Origin: Elioraea rosea
GTDB taxonomy: Bacteria > Pseudomonadota > Alphaproteobacteria > Acetobacterales > Acetobacteraceae
NCBI RefSeq assembly: GCF_007644105.1
Contig: NZ_VFAC01000013.1
Span: 1-64,000, forward strand
DNA length: 64,000 nucleotides
Direction of reading: 5' to 3'
The notes under the pieces were generated by a model. That model made no database searches. It was not told where the DNA came from and was given only the letters and a program-made list of their open reading frames with translations. Positions 54,576-62,755 of the stretch are shown here, piece by piece; position 1 is the stretch's first letter, and each line of letters opens with the position of its first letter. Made by a program: the position numbers and the translations under genes.

Positions 54576-54589
54576 TTGATATGAATCAA
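54576..54589 (-). promoter_or_regulatory. FNR-type box upstream of ccoN
   Basis: TTGATATGAATCAA is a perfect TTGAT-N4-ATCAA palindrome, 87-100 bases before the ccoN start. This is the usual position for low-oxygen activation by FNR/FixK. The divergent DUF2189 gene starts at 54685, so the site could serve both directions. It has the same half-sites as the box at 37520-37533. Confidence 0.9.
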
Positions 54590-54684
54590 GGTGCGGTGAC
54601 GCCGACCGGTGCAGAGATGGCCGAAGCATGCGGGAGGCGGGACGAGCGGTCCGCGCGCCGGCCATGCGGGAATGAGATGGGTGG

Positions 54685-55467
54685 ATGCGCATGACAGATG
54701 ACGCCGTCCCGGTTTTCGCCGACGCAACGCCGCGGATCAGGCGCGTCGCGGTGGACCGTCCCTGGACTTGGCTTGCCGCGGGCTGGCGCGACGTGCTCGC
54801 AGCCCCGTCCGTGAGTCTTGCCTATGGCGCGCTGATGGTGGCGCTGACCTACCTCCTGCTTCTCGTGCTCGTTCAGGTCGGCGTGTTCTGGCTGGTTCTG
54901 CCGCTCTCGGCCGGCTTCTTCTTCACCGCCCCGCTTCTCGCCGTCGGCCTCTACGAGACGAGCAGGCGGCTTGCGGCGCGCGAGCCCGTCAGCCTCGGCC
55001 ACGCCTTCGCGGCCTACAAGCGCAACGCGACGCAGCTTTCCTTCATGGGCGTGATCCTCGGCCTGTTCCATCTCGGCTGGATCCGCGTCGCGCTGCTGAT
55101 CTTCGCGGTGTTCTTCGGCATCGGCTTCAACCCGACCTGGGAGAGCATCGTCCTGAAGCTGATGGCGCCGCAGGCGATCCCGTTCTGGGCCGTCGGCACG
55201 GCGGTGGGCGCGGCGTTCGCAGCGATCGTGTTCGCGATCTCTGCCATCTCCATCCCCATGCTGCTCGACCGGGACGTGAACGTGTTCACGGCGGTGGCGA
55301 CATCGTTCACGGCGGTGAGGGAGAACTGGCCTGCGATGACGCTCTGGGCCGGGCTGATCGTTGCGTTCACCGCCTTCGGGCTGATCCCGCTCTTCCTCGG
55401 CCTTGCGGTGACGATGCCGCTGATCGGCCACGCCACCTGGCATGCCTACAAGGATCTCGTCGAGTAA
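54685..55467 (+). CDS. DUF2189-type membrane protein
   Basis: 260 residues, about six membrane segments (VSLAYGALMVALTYLLLLVLVQVGVFW; FFTAPLLAVGLYET; ALLIFAVFFGIGF; FWAVGTAVGAAFAAIVFAISAISIPML; AMTLWAGLIVAFTAFGLIPLFLGLAVTMPLIGHATWHAYKDLV). The HATWHAYKDLV end and GLYETSRRL segment match DUF2189 proteins, which occur near terminal-oxidase genes in alphaproteobacteria. Function unknown. The start is ATG 54685 or 54691. It is divergent from ccoN. Confidence 0.85.
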   Translation: MRMTDDAVPVFADATPRIRRVAVDRPWTWLAAGWRDVLAAPSVSLAYGALMVALTYLLLLVLVQVGVFWLVLPLSAGFFFTAPLLAVGLYETSRRLAAREPVSLGHAFAAYKRNATQLSFMGVILGLFHLGWIRVALLIFAVFFGIGFNPTWESIVLKLMAPQAIPFWAVGTAVGAAFAAIVFAISAISIPMLLDRDVNVFTAVATSFTAVRENWPAMTLWAGLIVAFTAFGLIPLFLGLAVTMPLIGHATWHAYKDLVE

Positions 55468-55740
55468 GGATCGGCCGGGCAGAAGGTCGGGGCCGAGCGT
55501 CTCGTAGAGGCGAACTCAGAGGCGCGTGCGGGGGCACCAGGCACAGACGAAGGTGCTCGGCGCCCCTCGCCGATCACGCCGAGCCCATCGCGCGGGAGGA
55601 TGCCAAGGACATCGCGCTGCGGTCTTTCGCATTATAGGCGCCGGCATGGGCGGGGATTCCCGTGGTGGTGAGATGGTCGCGCGCGATGCCGTCGCGGGCG
55701 ACGGTGATGCGCCCACCCTCGCCCCCTGTTTGCCGAACGG
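55468..55740. other. Gene-free 273-bp stretch between DUF2189 and COG2836 genes
   Basis: Convergent intergenic space. Short open frames on both strands (for example a 66-codon minus-strand frame at 55516-55716) are Arg/Pro-rich and unlike known proteins. I see no hairpin with a T-run, no tRNA and no obvious repeat. It could be a decayed gene remnant; nothing more can be supported. Confidence 0.5.
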
Positions 55741-56484
55741 TCAGGCGATCCGCGCCGCGCGCAGCGCCAGCGCGGCGAGCACCGCAGCGTTCAGAAGCAG
55801 GAGCGGCACGGCGACGAGCCGAAGCGCAGGGCCGAAGCGCCTCCCGAAGAACGCGCCGGCGAGCCCGACGCCGATCAGCGCCGGAACGGTTCCGGCCGCG
55901 AAGGCCGCCATTCCGAGCGCGCCGCCTAGCGCCGAGCCTGACGCGGCCGCTGCCGCGAGCGCGCCATAGAGAAGGCCGCAGGGAAGGAAGCCGAGCAGCA
56001 CGCCGAGGCCGAAGCGATGCAGCGGCCGCGGGTCGGACAGAAGCGGTGCGGCGCGCCGGATCACGGCATCGACGACGCCGGCAGGCATCGACACGCCGAC
56101 GCGCGAGAGAAACGGCACGGCATGTCCGAAGGCCTGCGCGAGCATCACGAGCGCGCCGAAGCCCAGCAGGACCGGAAGCGCGAGGCCGAGCCCCGCGCCG
56201 CGCGATGCAAGCCCCGCGAGAAGCCCCGCGACAGCGCCGAGCGCGGTGTAGGTCACTGCCCTGCCGAGGTGATAGGGCAGAAGCGCGCCGGCCTCGAGGC
56301 GGGAGAGATGCGGGCGTGCGGCGAGGCTCGAGGCCACCTGGCCGAGCACGAACGGCCCGCACATCCCCGCGCAATGCGTGGCACTTCCGGCAAGCCCCGC
56401 GAGGAAGAGGGCGCCCGTCAGCGCAAGCGTTCCGCCTGAGCCGAGCGCTGTCAGGTCATGCAGGCAATTGGCGAGCGTCTCCAC
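55741..56484 (-). CDS. COG2836-type membrane protein (TauE/SafE-like, Cys-motif)
   Basis: 247 residues, six to seven membrane segments. An N-terminal H37-C38-x3-C42 motif (THCAGMCGP) sits after the first helix, followed by VLLGFLPCGLLYGALAAAAA, a second Cys-containing transmembrane segment. This pattern is typical of the 'sulfite exporter TauE/SafE' or COG2836 proteins often encoded next to ccoI, where a metal (probably copper) transport or assembly role is suspected but unproven. It lies one gene from ccoN here and is the only one in the window. Confidence 0.85.
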   Translation of the reverse strand: METLANCLHDLTALGSGGTLALTGALFLAGLAGSATHCAGMCGPFVLGQVASSLAARPHLSRLEAGALLPYHLGRAVTYTALGAVAGLLAGLASRGAGLGLALPVLLGFGALVMLAQAFGHAVPFLSRVGVSMPAGVVDAVIRRAAPLLSDPRPLHRFGLGVLLGFLPCGLLYGALAAAAASGSALGGALGMAAFAAGTVPALIGVGLAGAFFGRRFGPALRLVAVPLLLLNAAVLAALALRAARIA

Positions 56485-56526
56485 GCGCCCCAGTGTAGGG
56501 CGCGGGCAACCGGGCGGCGAGTGGCC

Positions 56527-56961
56527 TCAGGCGTTGCCGGCGACGAAGGCGCGGAGCTGGTCCGCCTCCTCCTCCACGTCGGCGATGCGCCGCTTCACCA
56601 CGTCGCCGATCGAGACGAACCCGACGAGCTTGCCGTCATGCATCACCGGCAGGTGGCGGATGCGCCGCTCGGTCATGGTGGCGAGCACCTTGTCCACCGT
56701 GTCGCCCGGCGTTCCGTAGATCACCTCGCGCGTCATCACCGCGCTTGCCGTCATCGTCAGCGCCGCGGCGCCATGCGCCGAGAGGGCGCGCACGATGTCG
56801 CGTTCCGAAAGAATGCCGAGAACGACGGATTCCGCATCCCGCACAAGCACCGCGCCGATGCGGTGCTTCGTCAGCGTGTGCGCAATGTTGGCAAGCGTGT
56901 CGTCTGGGCGTGCGGAGACGATCTCGTGTCCCTTGTGGTCGAGGATCGCGGCGACTGTCAT
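56527..56961 (-). CDS. CBS-domain protein
   Basis: 144 residues with two CBS motifs: VAAILDHKGHEIVSARPDDTLANIAHTLTKHRIGAVLVRD...VLGILSERDIVRAL (repeat 1) and VMTREVIYGTPGDTVDKVLATMTERRIRHLPVMHDGKLVGFVSIGDVVKRRI (repeat 2). CBS pairs bind adenosyl nucleotides and sense energy state. Both carry the expected G-x-[ILV]-[ST]-x-x-D element (GILSERD, GFVSIGD). It stands as a single cytosolic protein with no effector domain, so its partner is unknown. It is next to the cco-associated membrane genes. Confidence 0.92.
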   Translation of the reverse strand: MTVAAILDHKGHEIVSARPDDTLANIAHTLTKHRIGAVLVRDAESVVLGILSERDIVRALSAHGAAALTMTASAVMTREVIYGTPGDTVDKVLATMTERRIRHLPVMHDGKLVGFVSIGDVVKRRIADVEEEADQLRAFVAGNA

Positions 56962-57066
56962 GCCTCACCTCACTCTGACTGGGCGAGCCTCTTTCCCTGG
57001 GCGCAGGCCCGGGCGGCTGCCCCTTAAGGTTGCAAGCAGACACCCATCGCAACTGCCAGCGCAACC

Positions 57067-57086
57067 GTGCAGGTGTGCACCTGCAC
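57067..57086. promoter_or_regulatory. Inverted repeat, 9-bp arms, upstream of TRAP operon 3
   Basis: GTGCAGGTG, two-base spacer, CACCTGCAC: perfect arms. It lies 222-241 bases before the TRAP receptor start and 16 bases before a second palindrome. Such symmetry suggests an operator for a dimeric regulator; no regulator gene is in the vicinity. Confidence 0.6.
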
Positions 57087-57101
57087 AATCCCCCGCCGAA
57101 T

Positions 57102-57121
57102 CGATCACGCGCGCGTGATCG
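57102..57121. promoter_or_regulatory. Perfect 20-bp palindrome upstream of TRAP operon 3
   Basis: CGATCACGCGCGCGTGATCG is fully self-complementary. It lies 187-206 bases before the TRAP receptor start. With the inverted repeat 16 bp to its left it is a candidate operator pair for the transport operon or for the divergent CBS-domain gene. Confidence 0.65.
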
Positions 57122-57307
57122 GCGTCGGCTTGCCCGAAATCTGCGCAGCGGCCCGAGCGCGGTGCCTGAAGAGGCGGCGGGGACGCTCCGATCGCCGCCG
57201 AAGCGGCGCTGCCAGGCCGTGGCACGGCGGTTGCTCAAGCCGCGTGGCCGCAGCGAGGGCGAAGACCCCGCGCGGCGACTGGGTTTCGCGACAGGGGAGC
57301 TGGAGAG

Positions 57308-58393
57308 ATGGATCGTCGCCGTTTCATGGCCACCACCACGCTCGGAAGCGCCGGCGTCCTTGCCGCGCCGGCGGTGGTGACCGCCCAATCGACCATCACC
57401 TGGAGGATGACGAGCTTCTACGGGCCGAATGCGGCCTTCTATTCGACCGGCCCTGGAAGTGCGAAGGACCTGATCGAGCGCATCCAGGCGATGTCGAACG
57501 GCAGGCTGCGCATCCAGTTCTTCGGCGCGGGAGAGCTGATCCCCGCCGCGGAGGGGTTCGACGCGGTGAGCTCGGGCATCGTCGAGTGCAACTACGCCAA
57601 CGCCTATTTCTGGACGGGCAAGAGCTTCGCCGCGCAGTACTTCACCGCCGTTCCCTTCGGCCTGAATTTCCAGGGGCTGAACGGCTGGATGTACGACGGG
57701 GGCGGCCTCGCCCTCTGGCGCGAGGTGTATGACCGATTCAATCTCGTGCCGTTCCTCTGCGGCAACACCGGCGTGCAGATGACAGGCTGGTTCCGCCGGC
57801 CGATCGAGACGGTCGAGGATCTGCGCGGGCTCAAGATGCGCATCCCCGGCCTCGCCGGCCGCGTCTACCAGGCGCTCGGCGTCGATGTCCGGCTGCTGCC
57901 GGCAGGCGAGATCTTCCCCGCCCTCGAGCGTGGCGTGATCGACGCCGCCGAGTTCGTCGGCCCCTATCTCGACCGCCAGCTCGGCCTCCAGCGCGTCGCC
58001 AAGAACTACTACACGACAGGCTGGCACGAGACGGCGACGGCGTCGGAGCTGATCGTGAACAAGGCGGCGTGGAACCGCCTGCCGAACGACCTCAAGGCGA
58101 TCGTCGAGAACGCCACCGCCGCCTGTAACGTGATCAGCGAAGCGTGGTGCCAGAAGAACAACGCAGAGGCGATGGAGGACCTGGTGAGGAACCAGGGCGT
58201 GATCGCGCGCGAGCTGCCCGACGCGGTGGTTGCGCGGCTCCGCGCCGAGACGGTGAAGGTCCTTGACGAGGCCTCCGCCCGCGACCCGATCGTCAAGCGC
58301 GTCGCCGACAGCTTCTTTGCCTACAAGGCGAAGTACGACCAGTGGGCCGCCTTCAGCGAGGTGCCCTACCACACCAAGATCCGCGTCTCCTGA
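57308..58393 (+). CDS. TRAP transporter substrate-binding protein, system 3 (TakP-like)
   Basis: 361 residues. Twin-arginine signal MDRRRFMATTTLGSAGVLAAPAVVTAQ, so export is folded. The receptor core matches TakP-type 2-oxo acid binders: LRGLKMRIPGLAGRVYQALGVDVRLLPAGEIFPALERGVIDAAEFVGPYLDRQLGLQRVAKNYYTTGWHETATASELIVNK. The conserved Arg of KMRIPG and E-F-V-G-P-Y stand at the substrate positions, although TakP has Trp where Phe occurs here. It leads a P-Q-M operon, with four bases to dctQ. Confidence 0.95.
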   Translation: MDRRRFMATTTLGSAGVLAAPAVVTAQSTITWRMTSFYGPNAAFYSTGPGSAKDLIERIQAMSNGRLRIQFFGAGELIPAAEGFDAVSSGIVECNYANAYFWTGKSFAAQYFTAVPFGLNFQGLNGWMYDGGGLALWREVYDRFNLVPFLCGNTGVQMTGWFRRPIETVEDLRGLKMRIPGLAGRVYQALGVDVRLLPAGEIFPALERGVIDAAEFVGPYLDRQLGLQRVAKNYYTTGWHETATASELIVNKAAWNRLPNDLKAIVENATAACNVISEAWCQKNNAEAMEDLVRNQGVIARELPDAVVARLRAETVKVLDEASARDPIVKRVADSFFAYKAKYDQWAAFSEVPYHTKIRVS

Positions 58394-58397
58394 CGCG

Positions 58398-58892
58398 ATG
58401 GAGGCCATCGCGCGCGGCATCGATGCGGCGGTCGACGCGATCGGCCGCATCGCCGCGTGGTTCTGCTTCGTCCTTGTGCTCGTGATGGCGGGCAACGTGC
58501 TGGCCCGCTACGGGTTCAGCGCCGGAACGGTCTGGGCGCAGGAGCTCGAGTGGCACCTGATGTCGCCGATCGCGCTGATCGGCATGAGCTACGCGCTTCG
58601 GCACGGCGAGCATGTGCGGGTCGATGTGCTGTTCTCACGCTTTCCACCGCGCGTGCAGGCCGTGATCGACATGCTTGCGGCGCTTTTCGCCATCGTCGTC
58701 GCGGTGCTGATCATCCACTTCGCGCAGCGCTATGTCGGGCAGTCCTTCGCGCAGAACGAAGGCAGCGCAAACCCCGGCGGCATACCCTTTCGCTGGGCGC
58801 TGAAGGCGCTGATGCCGATCGGCTTCGCCCTGCTCGCGCTGCAATCCGTCTCGGGGCTGATCCGCGCCGCCCAGCGCTTCCGCGACGCCTGA
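58398..58892 (+). CDS. TRAP transporter small permease, system 3 (DctQ)
   Basis: 164 residues. Four membrane segments (IAAWFCFVLVLVMAGNVLARY; LEWHLMSPIALIGMSYAL; VIDMLAALFAIVVAVLIIHFAQRY; ALKALMPIGFALLALQSVSGLI). Signature RHGEHVRVDVLFSRF and QELEWHLM. It is four bases after the receptor stop and 18 bp before dctM. Confidence 0.93.
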   Translation: MEAIARGIDAAVDAIGRIAAWFCFVLVLVMAGNVLARYGFSAGTVWAQELEWHLMSPIALIGMSYALRHGEHVRVDVLFSRFPPRVQAVIDMLAALFAIVVAVLIIHFAQRYVGQSFAQNEGSANPGGIPFRWALKALMPIGFALLALQSVSGLIRAAQRFRDA

Positions 58893-58910
58893 TCCGAACC
58901 GGACCGTCCC

Positions 58911-60236
58911 ATGCCGATCACAGAGATCTACGCGCTCGCCATGCTGGGCGGCTTCTTCGTTCTGCTCATGCTCGGCATCCCGGTCGGGCTCACGCTCGCG
59001 GTGTCGGGGTTCTTCTGGGGCTGGCTCGGGTTCGGGCCGCTTCTGTTCAACCTGCTGCCGCACCGCATCTTCGGCGTCGTCTCCAACTACACGCTGCTCG
59101 CCATCCCGCTCTTCGTCTTCATGGGGGTGATGCTCGAGAAGAGCAGGATTGCCGAGGACCTGATGGACGTGGTTGGCCGCCTCGCGGGCAACCTCCGCGG
59201 GGGCCTGGGCCTCGGCATCGTCCTTGTCGGCGTGCTGATGGGTGCGACGACGGGAATCGTCGGCGCCACGGTGATCACGCTCGGGCTGCTCACGCTGCCC
59301 AACCTGCTGCGCCGCGGCTATGACCCGGGCTTCGCCTGCGGCGTGATCTGCGCCTCGGGCACGCTCGGGCAGATCATTCCGCCTTCGCTGATCCTGATCC
59401 TGCTCGCCGACATCCTCAATCTCTCCGTCGGCACGCTGTTCGCCGCGGCGATGGTTCCGGGCCTGCTTCTTGCCGGTATCTACTGCGCCTACATCCTCCT
59501 GCTCGGCATCCTGCGCCCCTCCGCCGTGCCGCCCGTTCCGGAGGAGGAGCGTGCGCTGATCTCGACGGGCGAGCTGCTGGTCAAGCTCGTCAAGGTCGTC
59601 GCGCCGCCGCTCGGCCTTGTCGTCGCGGTGCTCGGCTCGATCATCGGCGGCGTCGCCGCGCCCACCGAGGCAGCGAGCATGGGCGCGCTCGGCGCGATCG
59701 TCGTCACCTCCCTCGGCGGGCGCTTCGGCTGGCGCGTGCTGAAGGAAACGGTCCAGACGACCGCGCGCATCACCGCGATGATGATGTTCATCCTGATGTG
59801 CGCGCAGGTCTTCGCGCTCGCCTTCCGCGGGCTTCAGGGCGAGCGGCTGGTCGAGGACATGTTCGCCTTCCTGCCAGGCGGTGTGGGCGCAGACATCTGG
59901 TTCATGATGCTGATCATCTTCGTGCTCGGCTTCTTCATCGAGTGGATCGAGATCAGCTACATCGCCGTGCCGCTGTTCCTGCCGGTGCTGATGCGTGCGG
60001 AGGCGGATCTCGTCTGGATCGCGACCCTCGTCTGCGTGAACCTGCAGACCTCGTTCCTCACGCCGCCCTTCGGCTGGGCGCTGTTCTTCCTCCGCTCCGT
60101 CGCGCCGGCGGAGGTGAGCACGGGGCAGATCTATCGCGGCGTGATCCCCTTCATCCTGATGCAGGGGCTGGTTCTCGTGCTGGTGTACGCCTTCCCCGGC
60201 ATCGCGACGTGGCTGCCGCGCGCCATCGGCTGGTGA
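58911..60236 (+). CDS. TRAP transporter large permease, system 3 (DctM)
   Basis: 441 residues, about 12 membrane segments. Motifs: AIPLFVFMGVMLEKSRIAEDLM, GATTGIVGATVITLGLLTLPNLLRRGYD, ASGTLGQIIPPSLILILLADI, GGVAAPTEAASMGALGA, and NLQTSFLTPPFGWALFFLRSVAP. Architecture is very similar to system 1 (same LQTSFLTPP element), unlike system 2. It ends the operon one base before the convergent DUF1491 gene. Confidence 0.96.
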   Translation: MPITEIYALAMLGGFFVLLMLGIPVGLTLAVSGFFWGWLGFGPLLFNLLPHRIFGVVSNYTLLAIPLFVFMGVMLEKSRIAEDLMDVVGRLAGNLRGGLGLGIVLVGVLMGATTGIVGATVITLGLLTLPNLLRRGYDPGFACGVICASGTLGQIIPPSLILILLADILNLSVGTLFAAAMVPGLLLAGIYCAYILLLGILRPSAVPPVPEEERALISTGELLVKLVKVVAPPLGLVVAVLGSIIGGVAAPTEAASMGALGAIVVTSLGGRFGWRVLKETVQTTARITAMMMFILMCAQVFALAFRGLQGERLVEDMFAFLPGGVGADIWFMMLIIFVLGFFIEWIEISYIAVPLFLPVLMRAEADLVWIATLVCVNLQTSFLTPPFGWALFFLRSVAPAEVSTGQIYRGVIPFILMQGLVLVLVYAFPGIATWLPRAIGW

Positions 60237-60237
60237 C

Positions 60238-60570
60238 TCAGACGATCCGCGCCTCGAAGGGTGGCACGAGGTCGGGCGCCTCGATCTCGACGACCCAGAG
60301 GTCGGGGTCGCGCTTCAGCGCGCGCGCGACATAGGCATCGGCTGCTTCCTGGTCGACCGGGCCCTGCCCGGTCGCGCGCATCCAGCCGAGCCGCCCCTCG
60401 CCGTCGCGCACCTGCGAGAGCGCCATCAGCCCCGCGCGGCCGCGCAGCACGACGACGATGCCGCCCGAATCCGGGTCTCCCTTGCGCAACACCACGGCGG
60501 GGCGGGCGGCCTGGTCGCATTGCCGCACTACCGCCGACACCCAGAGCCCGGATTTGAGCCGCGCCTCCAT
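60238..60570 (-). CDS. DUF1491 family protein
   Basis: 110 residues. A small cytosolic protein typical of alphaproteobacteria: MEARLKSGLWVSAVVRQCDQAARPAVVLRKGDPDSGGIVVVLRGRAG, then RLGWMRATGQGPVDQEAADAYVARALKRDPDLWVVEIEAPD. Function unknown. It lies four bases after the stop of the copper chaperone gene on the same strand and ends one base from the TRAP dctM stop, convergently. Confidence 0.85.
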   Translation of the reverse strand: MEARLKSGLWVSAVVRQCDQAARPAVVLRKGDPDSGGIVVVLRGRAGLMALSQVRDGEGRLGWMRATGQGPVDQEAADAYVARALKRDPDLWVVEIEAPDLVPPFEARIV

Positions 60571-60574
60571 CCCT

Positions 60575-60769
60575 TCACTCGGCCACGCCGAAGCCGGCCG
60601 CGACGATCGCGGCCTTCGCCGCAGCGAGATCCGTCGCACCCTCGATCTCGACCTCGCCGCGCCCGAGGCTTACGGTCGCGCGCGCGCCGGGGGCCGCCTT
60701 CTCCACCGCGCGCTTCACCGCCGCTGCGCATCCATCGCAGGTCATGCCGCTGACCTTCACCGTCGCCAT
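60575..60769 (-). CDS. Copper chaperone (HMA domain, CopZ-like)
   Basis: 64 residues, a single heavy-metal-associated domain: MATVKVSGMTCDGCAAAVKRAVEKAAPGARATVSLGRGEVEIEG. The MTCDGC (CxxC) motif binds Cu(I). Such chaperones pass copper to P1B ATPases. CcoI, the only such ATPase in the window, is about 11 kb away, so pairing with it is only possible. It precedes DUF1491 in a two-gene unit. Confidence 0.95.
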   Translation of the reverse strand: MATVKVSGMTCDGCAAAVKRAVEKAAPGARATVSLGRGEVEIEGATDLAAAKAAIVAAGFGVAE

Positions 60770-60802
60770 TGCCGTCCCTCCACCTTGACCGGGCCTTCCT
60801 CC

Positions 60803-61873
60803 ATGCAGCTTCCCGTCCGACTAGTCCATGCCGAGCCCCTGCCGCACCCGTCCTGGGCAGAGATCATCGGGGCGGAACGGCGTTTCGCAACCCGGGCCGT
60901 CGGGATGCAGACGGGGGAAGGCGAGGTCGCTGCCATCTTCGAGGGCGTATCGGCCTTCCAGGTCGGCTCGCTGCGCGACGAGCTGCCGAGGCATCTCTGG
61001 CCCGATGCCGCGCTCCTCTCCCGGGCACCCGACCTGCTCGCCGTCTCCACCCACGGCGCGGGCTACGACACGGTCGATGTCGCGGCGATGAATGCGGCGG
61101 GCGTGCTCGTGATGAACCAGCAGGGGGGCAATGCGGAGGGCGTTGCCGAGCACGCTGTCGCCATGATGCTCACCCTGCTCAAGCGCATCACCGAGGCGCA
61201 CGCGGCGATGCGCGCCGGCACGGCGGCCGATCGCCCCGCCCTGATGGGCCGCGAGCTCTCCGGCCGGACGGTGGGGCTGATCGGGCTCGGCAACATCGGC
61301 AGCCGCGTCGCCGAGATCTGCCGCCTCGCCTTCTCCTGCCGCGTGCTGGCGACCGACCCCTATCTCGATGCCGCGACGATCGCCGCCCGGGGGGGGGAGA
61401 AGGTGGCGCTCGAGAGGCTTCTCGCGGAGGCAGACATCGTTTCCGTCCACTGCCCGCTGAGCGCAGAGACGCGGGGGATGCTCGGCGCGCAGGCACTCGG
61501 CGCGATGCGGCCTAGCGCGATCCTGATTAACACGGCGCGGCAGTTCATCCATGACGAGGCCGCCGTGCTCGCAGCCCTCGAAAGTGGGCGCCTGGCCGCC
61601 GCCGGCCTCGATTGCTGGGACCGCGAGCCGCAGCCGGAGACGGCGAACCCGTTGCTGCTGCACCCCCGCGTTCTCGCCTCGCCACACACGGCCGGGGTGA
61701 CGCATGAGAGCCGCACCCGCATCGCCACCTGGGGGGCGAGGCAGCTCATCGGCCTGTTCCTCGGTGGCGAGCGGCCTCCCCGCCTCGTGAACCCCGAGGC
61801 CTGGCCGCGCTTCGCCGAACGCTTCGAGGCCGCCTTCGGCCGGGCGCCGACCACCCCCGCGCCGGCGGCATGA
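60803..61873 (+). CDS. D-2-hydroxyacid dehydrogenase (NAD-dependent)
   Basis: 356 residues. Reduces 2-oxo acids to D-2-hydroxy acids or the reverse. Visible: catalytic N-domain ending in DLLAVSTHGAGYDTVDVAAMNAAGV, NEGVAEHAVAMMLTLLKRI-type helix, Rossmann motif TVGLIGLGNIGSRVAE (GxGxxG), Asp of the NAD pocket in ATDPYLD, and catalytic Arg, Glu and His equivalents in ILINTARQFIHDEAAV, AGLDCWDREPQPE and LASPHTAGVTHESRTR. The ATG at 60803 gives the family N-terminus. It is just beyond TRAP system 3, whose receptor is 2-oxo acid-like. Confidence 0.93.
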   Translation: MQLPVRLVHAEPLPHPSWAEIIGAERRFATRAVGMQTGEGEVAAIFEGVSAFQVGSLRDELPRHLWPDAALLSRAPDLLAVSTHGAGYDTVDVAAMNAAGVLVMNQQGGNAEGVAEHAVAMMLTLLKRITEAHAAMRAGTAADRPALMGRELSGRTVGLIGLGNIGSRVAEICRLAFSCRVLATDPYLDAATIAARGGEKVALERLLAEADIVSVHCPLSAETRGMLGAQALGAMRPSAILINTARQFIHDEAAVLAALESGRLAAAGLDCWDREPQPETANPLLLHPRVLASPHTAGVTHESRTRIATWGARQLIGLFLGGERPPRLVNPEAWPRFAERFEAAFGRAPTTPAPAA

Positions 61874-61939
61874 ACCCGCCCGTTCCCCTTTGCCGCGGGG
61901 TGCTCTAGCGTCCCGCCCCGCCGACCACGGGGGACCACC

Positions 61940-62149
61940 ATGGCCAAGGATCCGACAGCCGGAATGACGGAGGCGCAACGTGCCTACGAGACGAAGCGCG
62001 CGGCGAAGGCCGGCATGACGCTCGAGAAATGGATGGCGCAGAAGCAGAAGGCCGCGATGGCCGCAGCCAAGGCGTCCACCCCGCCTCCGCCGCCCAAGAA
62101 GCGCGGCATGCTCGGCCGGATGCTCGACCGCGCCCGCGGGGAAGCCTGA
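61940..62149 (+). CDS. Small basic hypothetical protein
   Basis: 69 residues, Lys/Ala/Met-rich: a helical N-terminal part (GMTEAQRAYETKRAAKAGMTLEKWMAQKQKAAMAAAKA), a polyproline stretch (STPPPPPKKRG) and a basic end. No signal peptide or membrane helix. Composition suggests a disordered nucleic-acid-interacting protein, but nothing specific can be claimed. It stands alone, 66 bases after the dehydrogenase and convergent with the b561 gene. Confidence 0.65.
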   Translation: MAKDPTAGMTEAQRAYETKRAAKAGMTLEKWMAQKQKAAMAAAKASTPPPPPKKRGMLGRMLDRARGEA

Positions 62150-62170
62150 CGGCCGACGGCCTGATTCCGC

Positions 62171-62755
62171 CTAAAGCATCCGCATGAGCGTGCCGTCGCG
62201 TCGCAGCGCGTGGTGATAGACCGCGCCGCCGATATGGGCGGCGAGAAGCACCACGAGCGTGTAGCCGAGGATCGTGTGGATGGTGGACAGGATGCGGGCG
62301 AGCCATGGCGTCTCGCCGATCACGGCCGGGATGTTGATGAGGCCGAGATAGGCCGTCGCGTCCTGCATCGGAAAGCCCCAGGCATTGGTCGCGACGAAGC
62401 CGAGGATCGGCTGGATGATCAGGATCGCGTAGAGGGCATGGTGCACGGCCGCGGCCGCCCGGCGCATCGGCGCCGGAATGCTCTCGTGCATCGGCGGCGG
62501 CGGGCTCATGAAGCGCCAGGCGAGCCGCGCGAGCGCAACCATCAGGATGGTCAGGCCAGCGGATTCGTGGATGGCGTAGAACACCATCTTCGGCTCGTCC
62601 TTGATGTACTTGATGACGAAGCCGAAGGAGAGCGCGACCAGCATCAGGACGGCCGTCACCCAGTGGAAGATCTTCGCGACCGTCGAATACTGCCCATGCG
62701 GGTGCGCCGCATCGACGCGCGGAAGCGCCGGTGTGTACGTCGTCGTCTGGTCCAT
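62171..62755 (-). CDS. Cytochrome b561 family protein
   Basis: 194 residues, four membrane helices. Di-haem b membrane electron carrier. Haem His ligands: KIFHWVTAVLMLVALSFGF, FYAIHESAGLTILMVALARLAWR, VHHALYAILIIQPILGFV, and IHTILGYTLVVLLAAHIGGAVYHHAL. ATG 62755 follows the family N-terminus; the longer open frame adds an Arg-rich segment. Its electron partner is unknown. Confidence 0.93.
   Translation of the reverse strand: MDQTTTYTPALPRVDAAHPHGQYSTVAKIFHWVTAVLMLVALSFGFVIKYIKDEPKMVFYAIHESAGLTILMVALARLAWRFMSPPPPMHESIPAPMRRAAAAVHHALYAILIIQPILGFVATNAWGFPMQDATAYLGLINIPAVIGETPWLARILSTIHTILGYTLVVLLAAHIGGAVYHHALRRDGTLMRML

Larger units (their letters stand above)
56962..57307. other. Intergenic 346-bp region upstream of TRAP operon 3
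   Basis: Holds two near-adjacent palindromes at 57067-57086 and 57102-57121 (listed separately). The rest (57122-57300) has no ORF I trust; a 116-codon frame through it is Arg/Pro-rich. GGGGAGCTGGAGAG just before ATG 57308 is the ribosome site of the next gene. Confidence 0.7.

Noticed and set aside
52996-54576. Longer ccoN start at 54576
   Set aside because: It would run through the FNR box and promoter region; the ATG at 54489 has GGAGGG in front and gives the family N-terminus.
55516-55716. 66-codon minus-strand frame in the DUF2189/COG2836 gap
   Set aside because: No ribosome site, Arg/Pro-rich, no family resemblance; cannot be supported as a gene.
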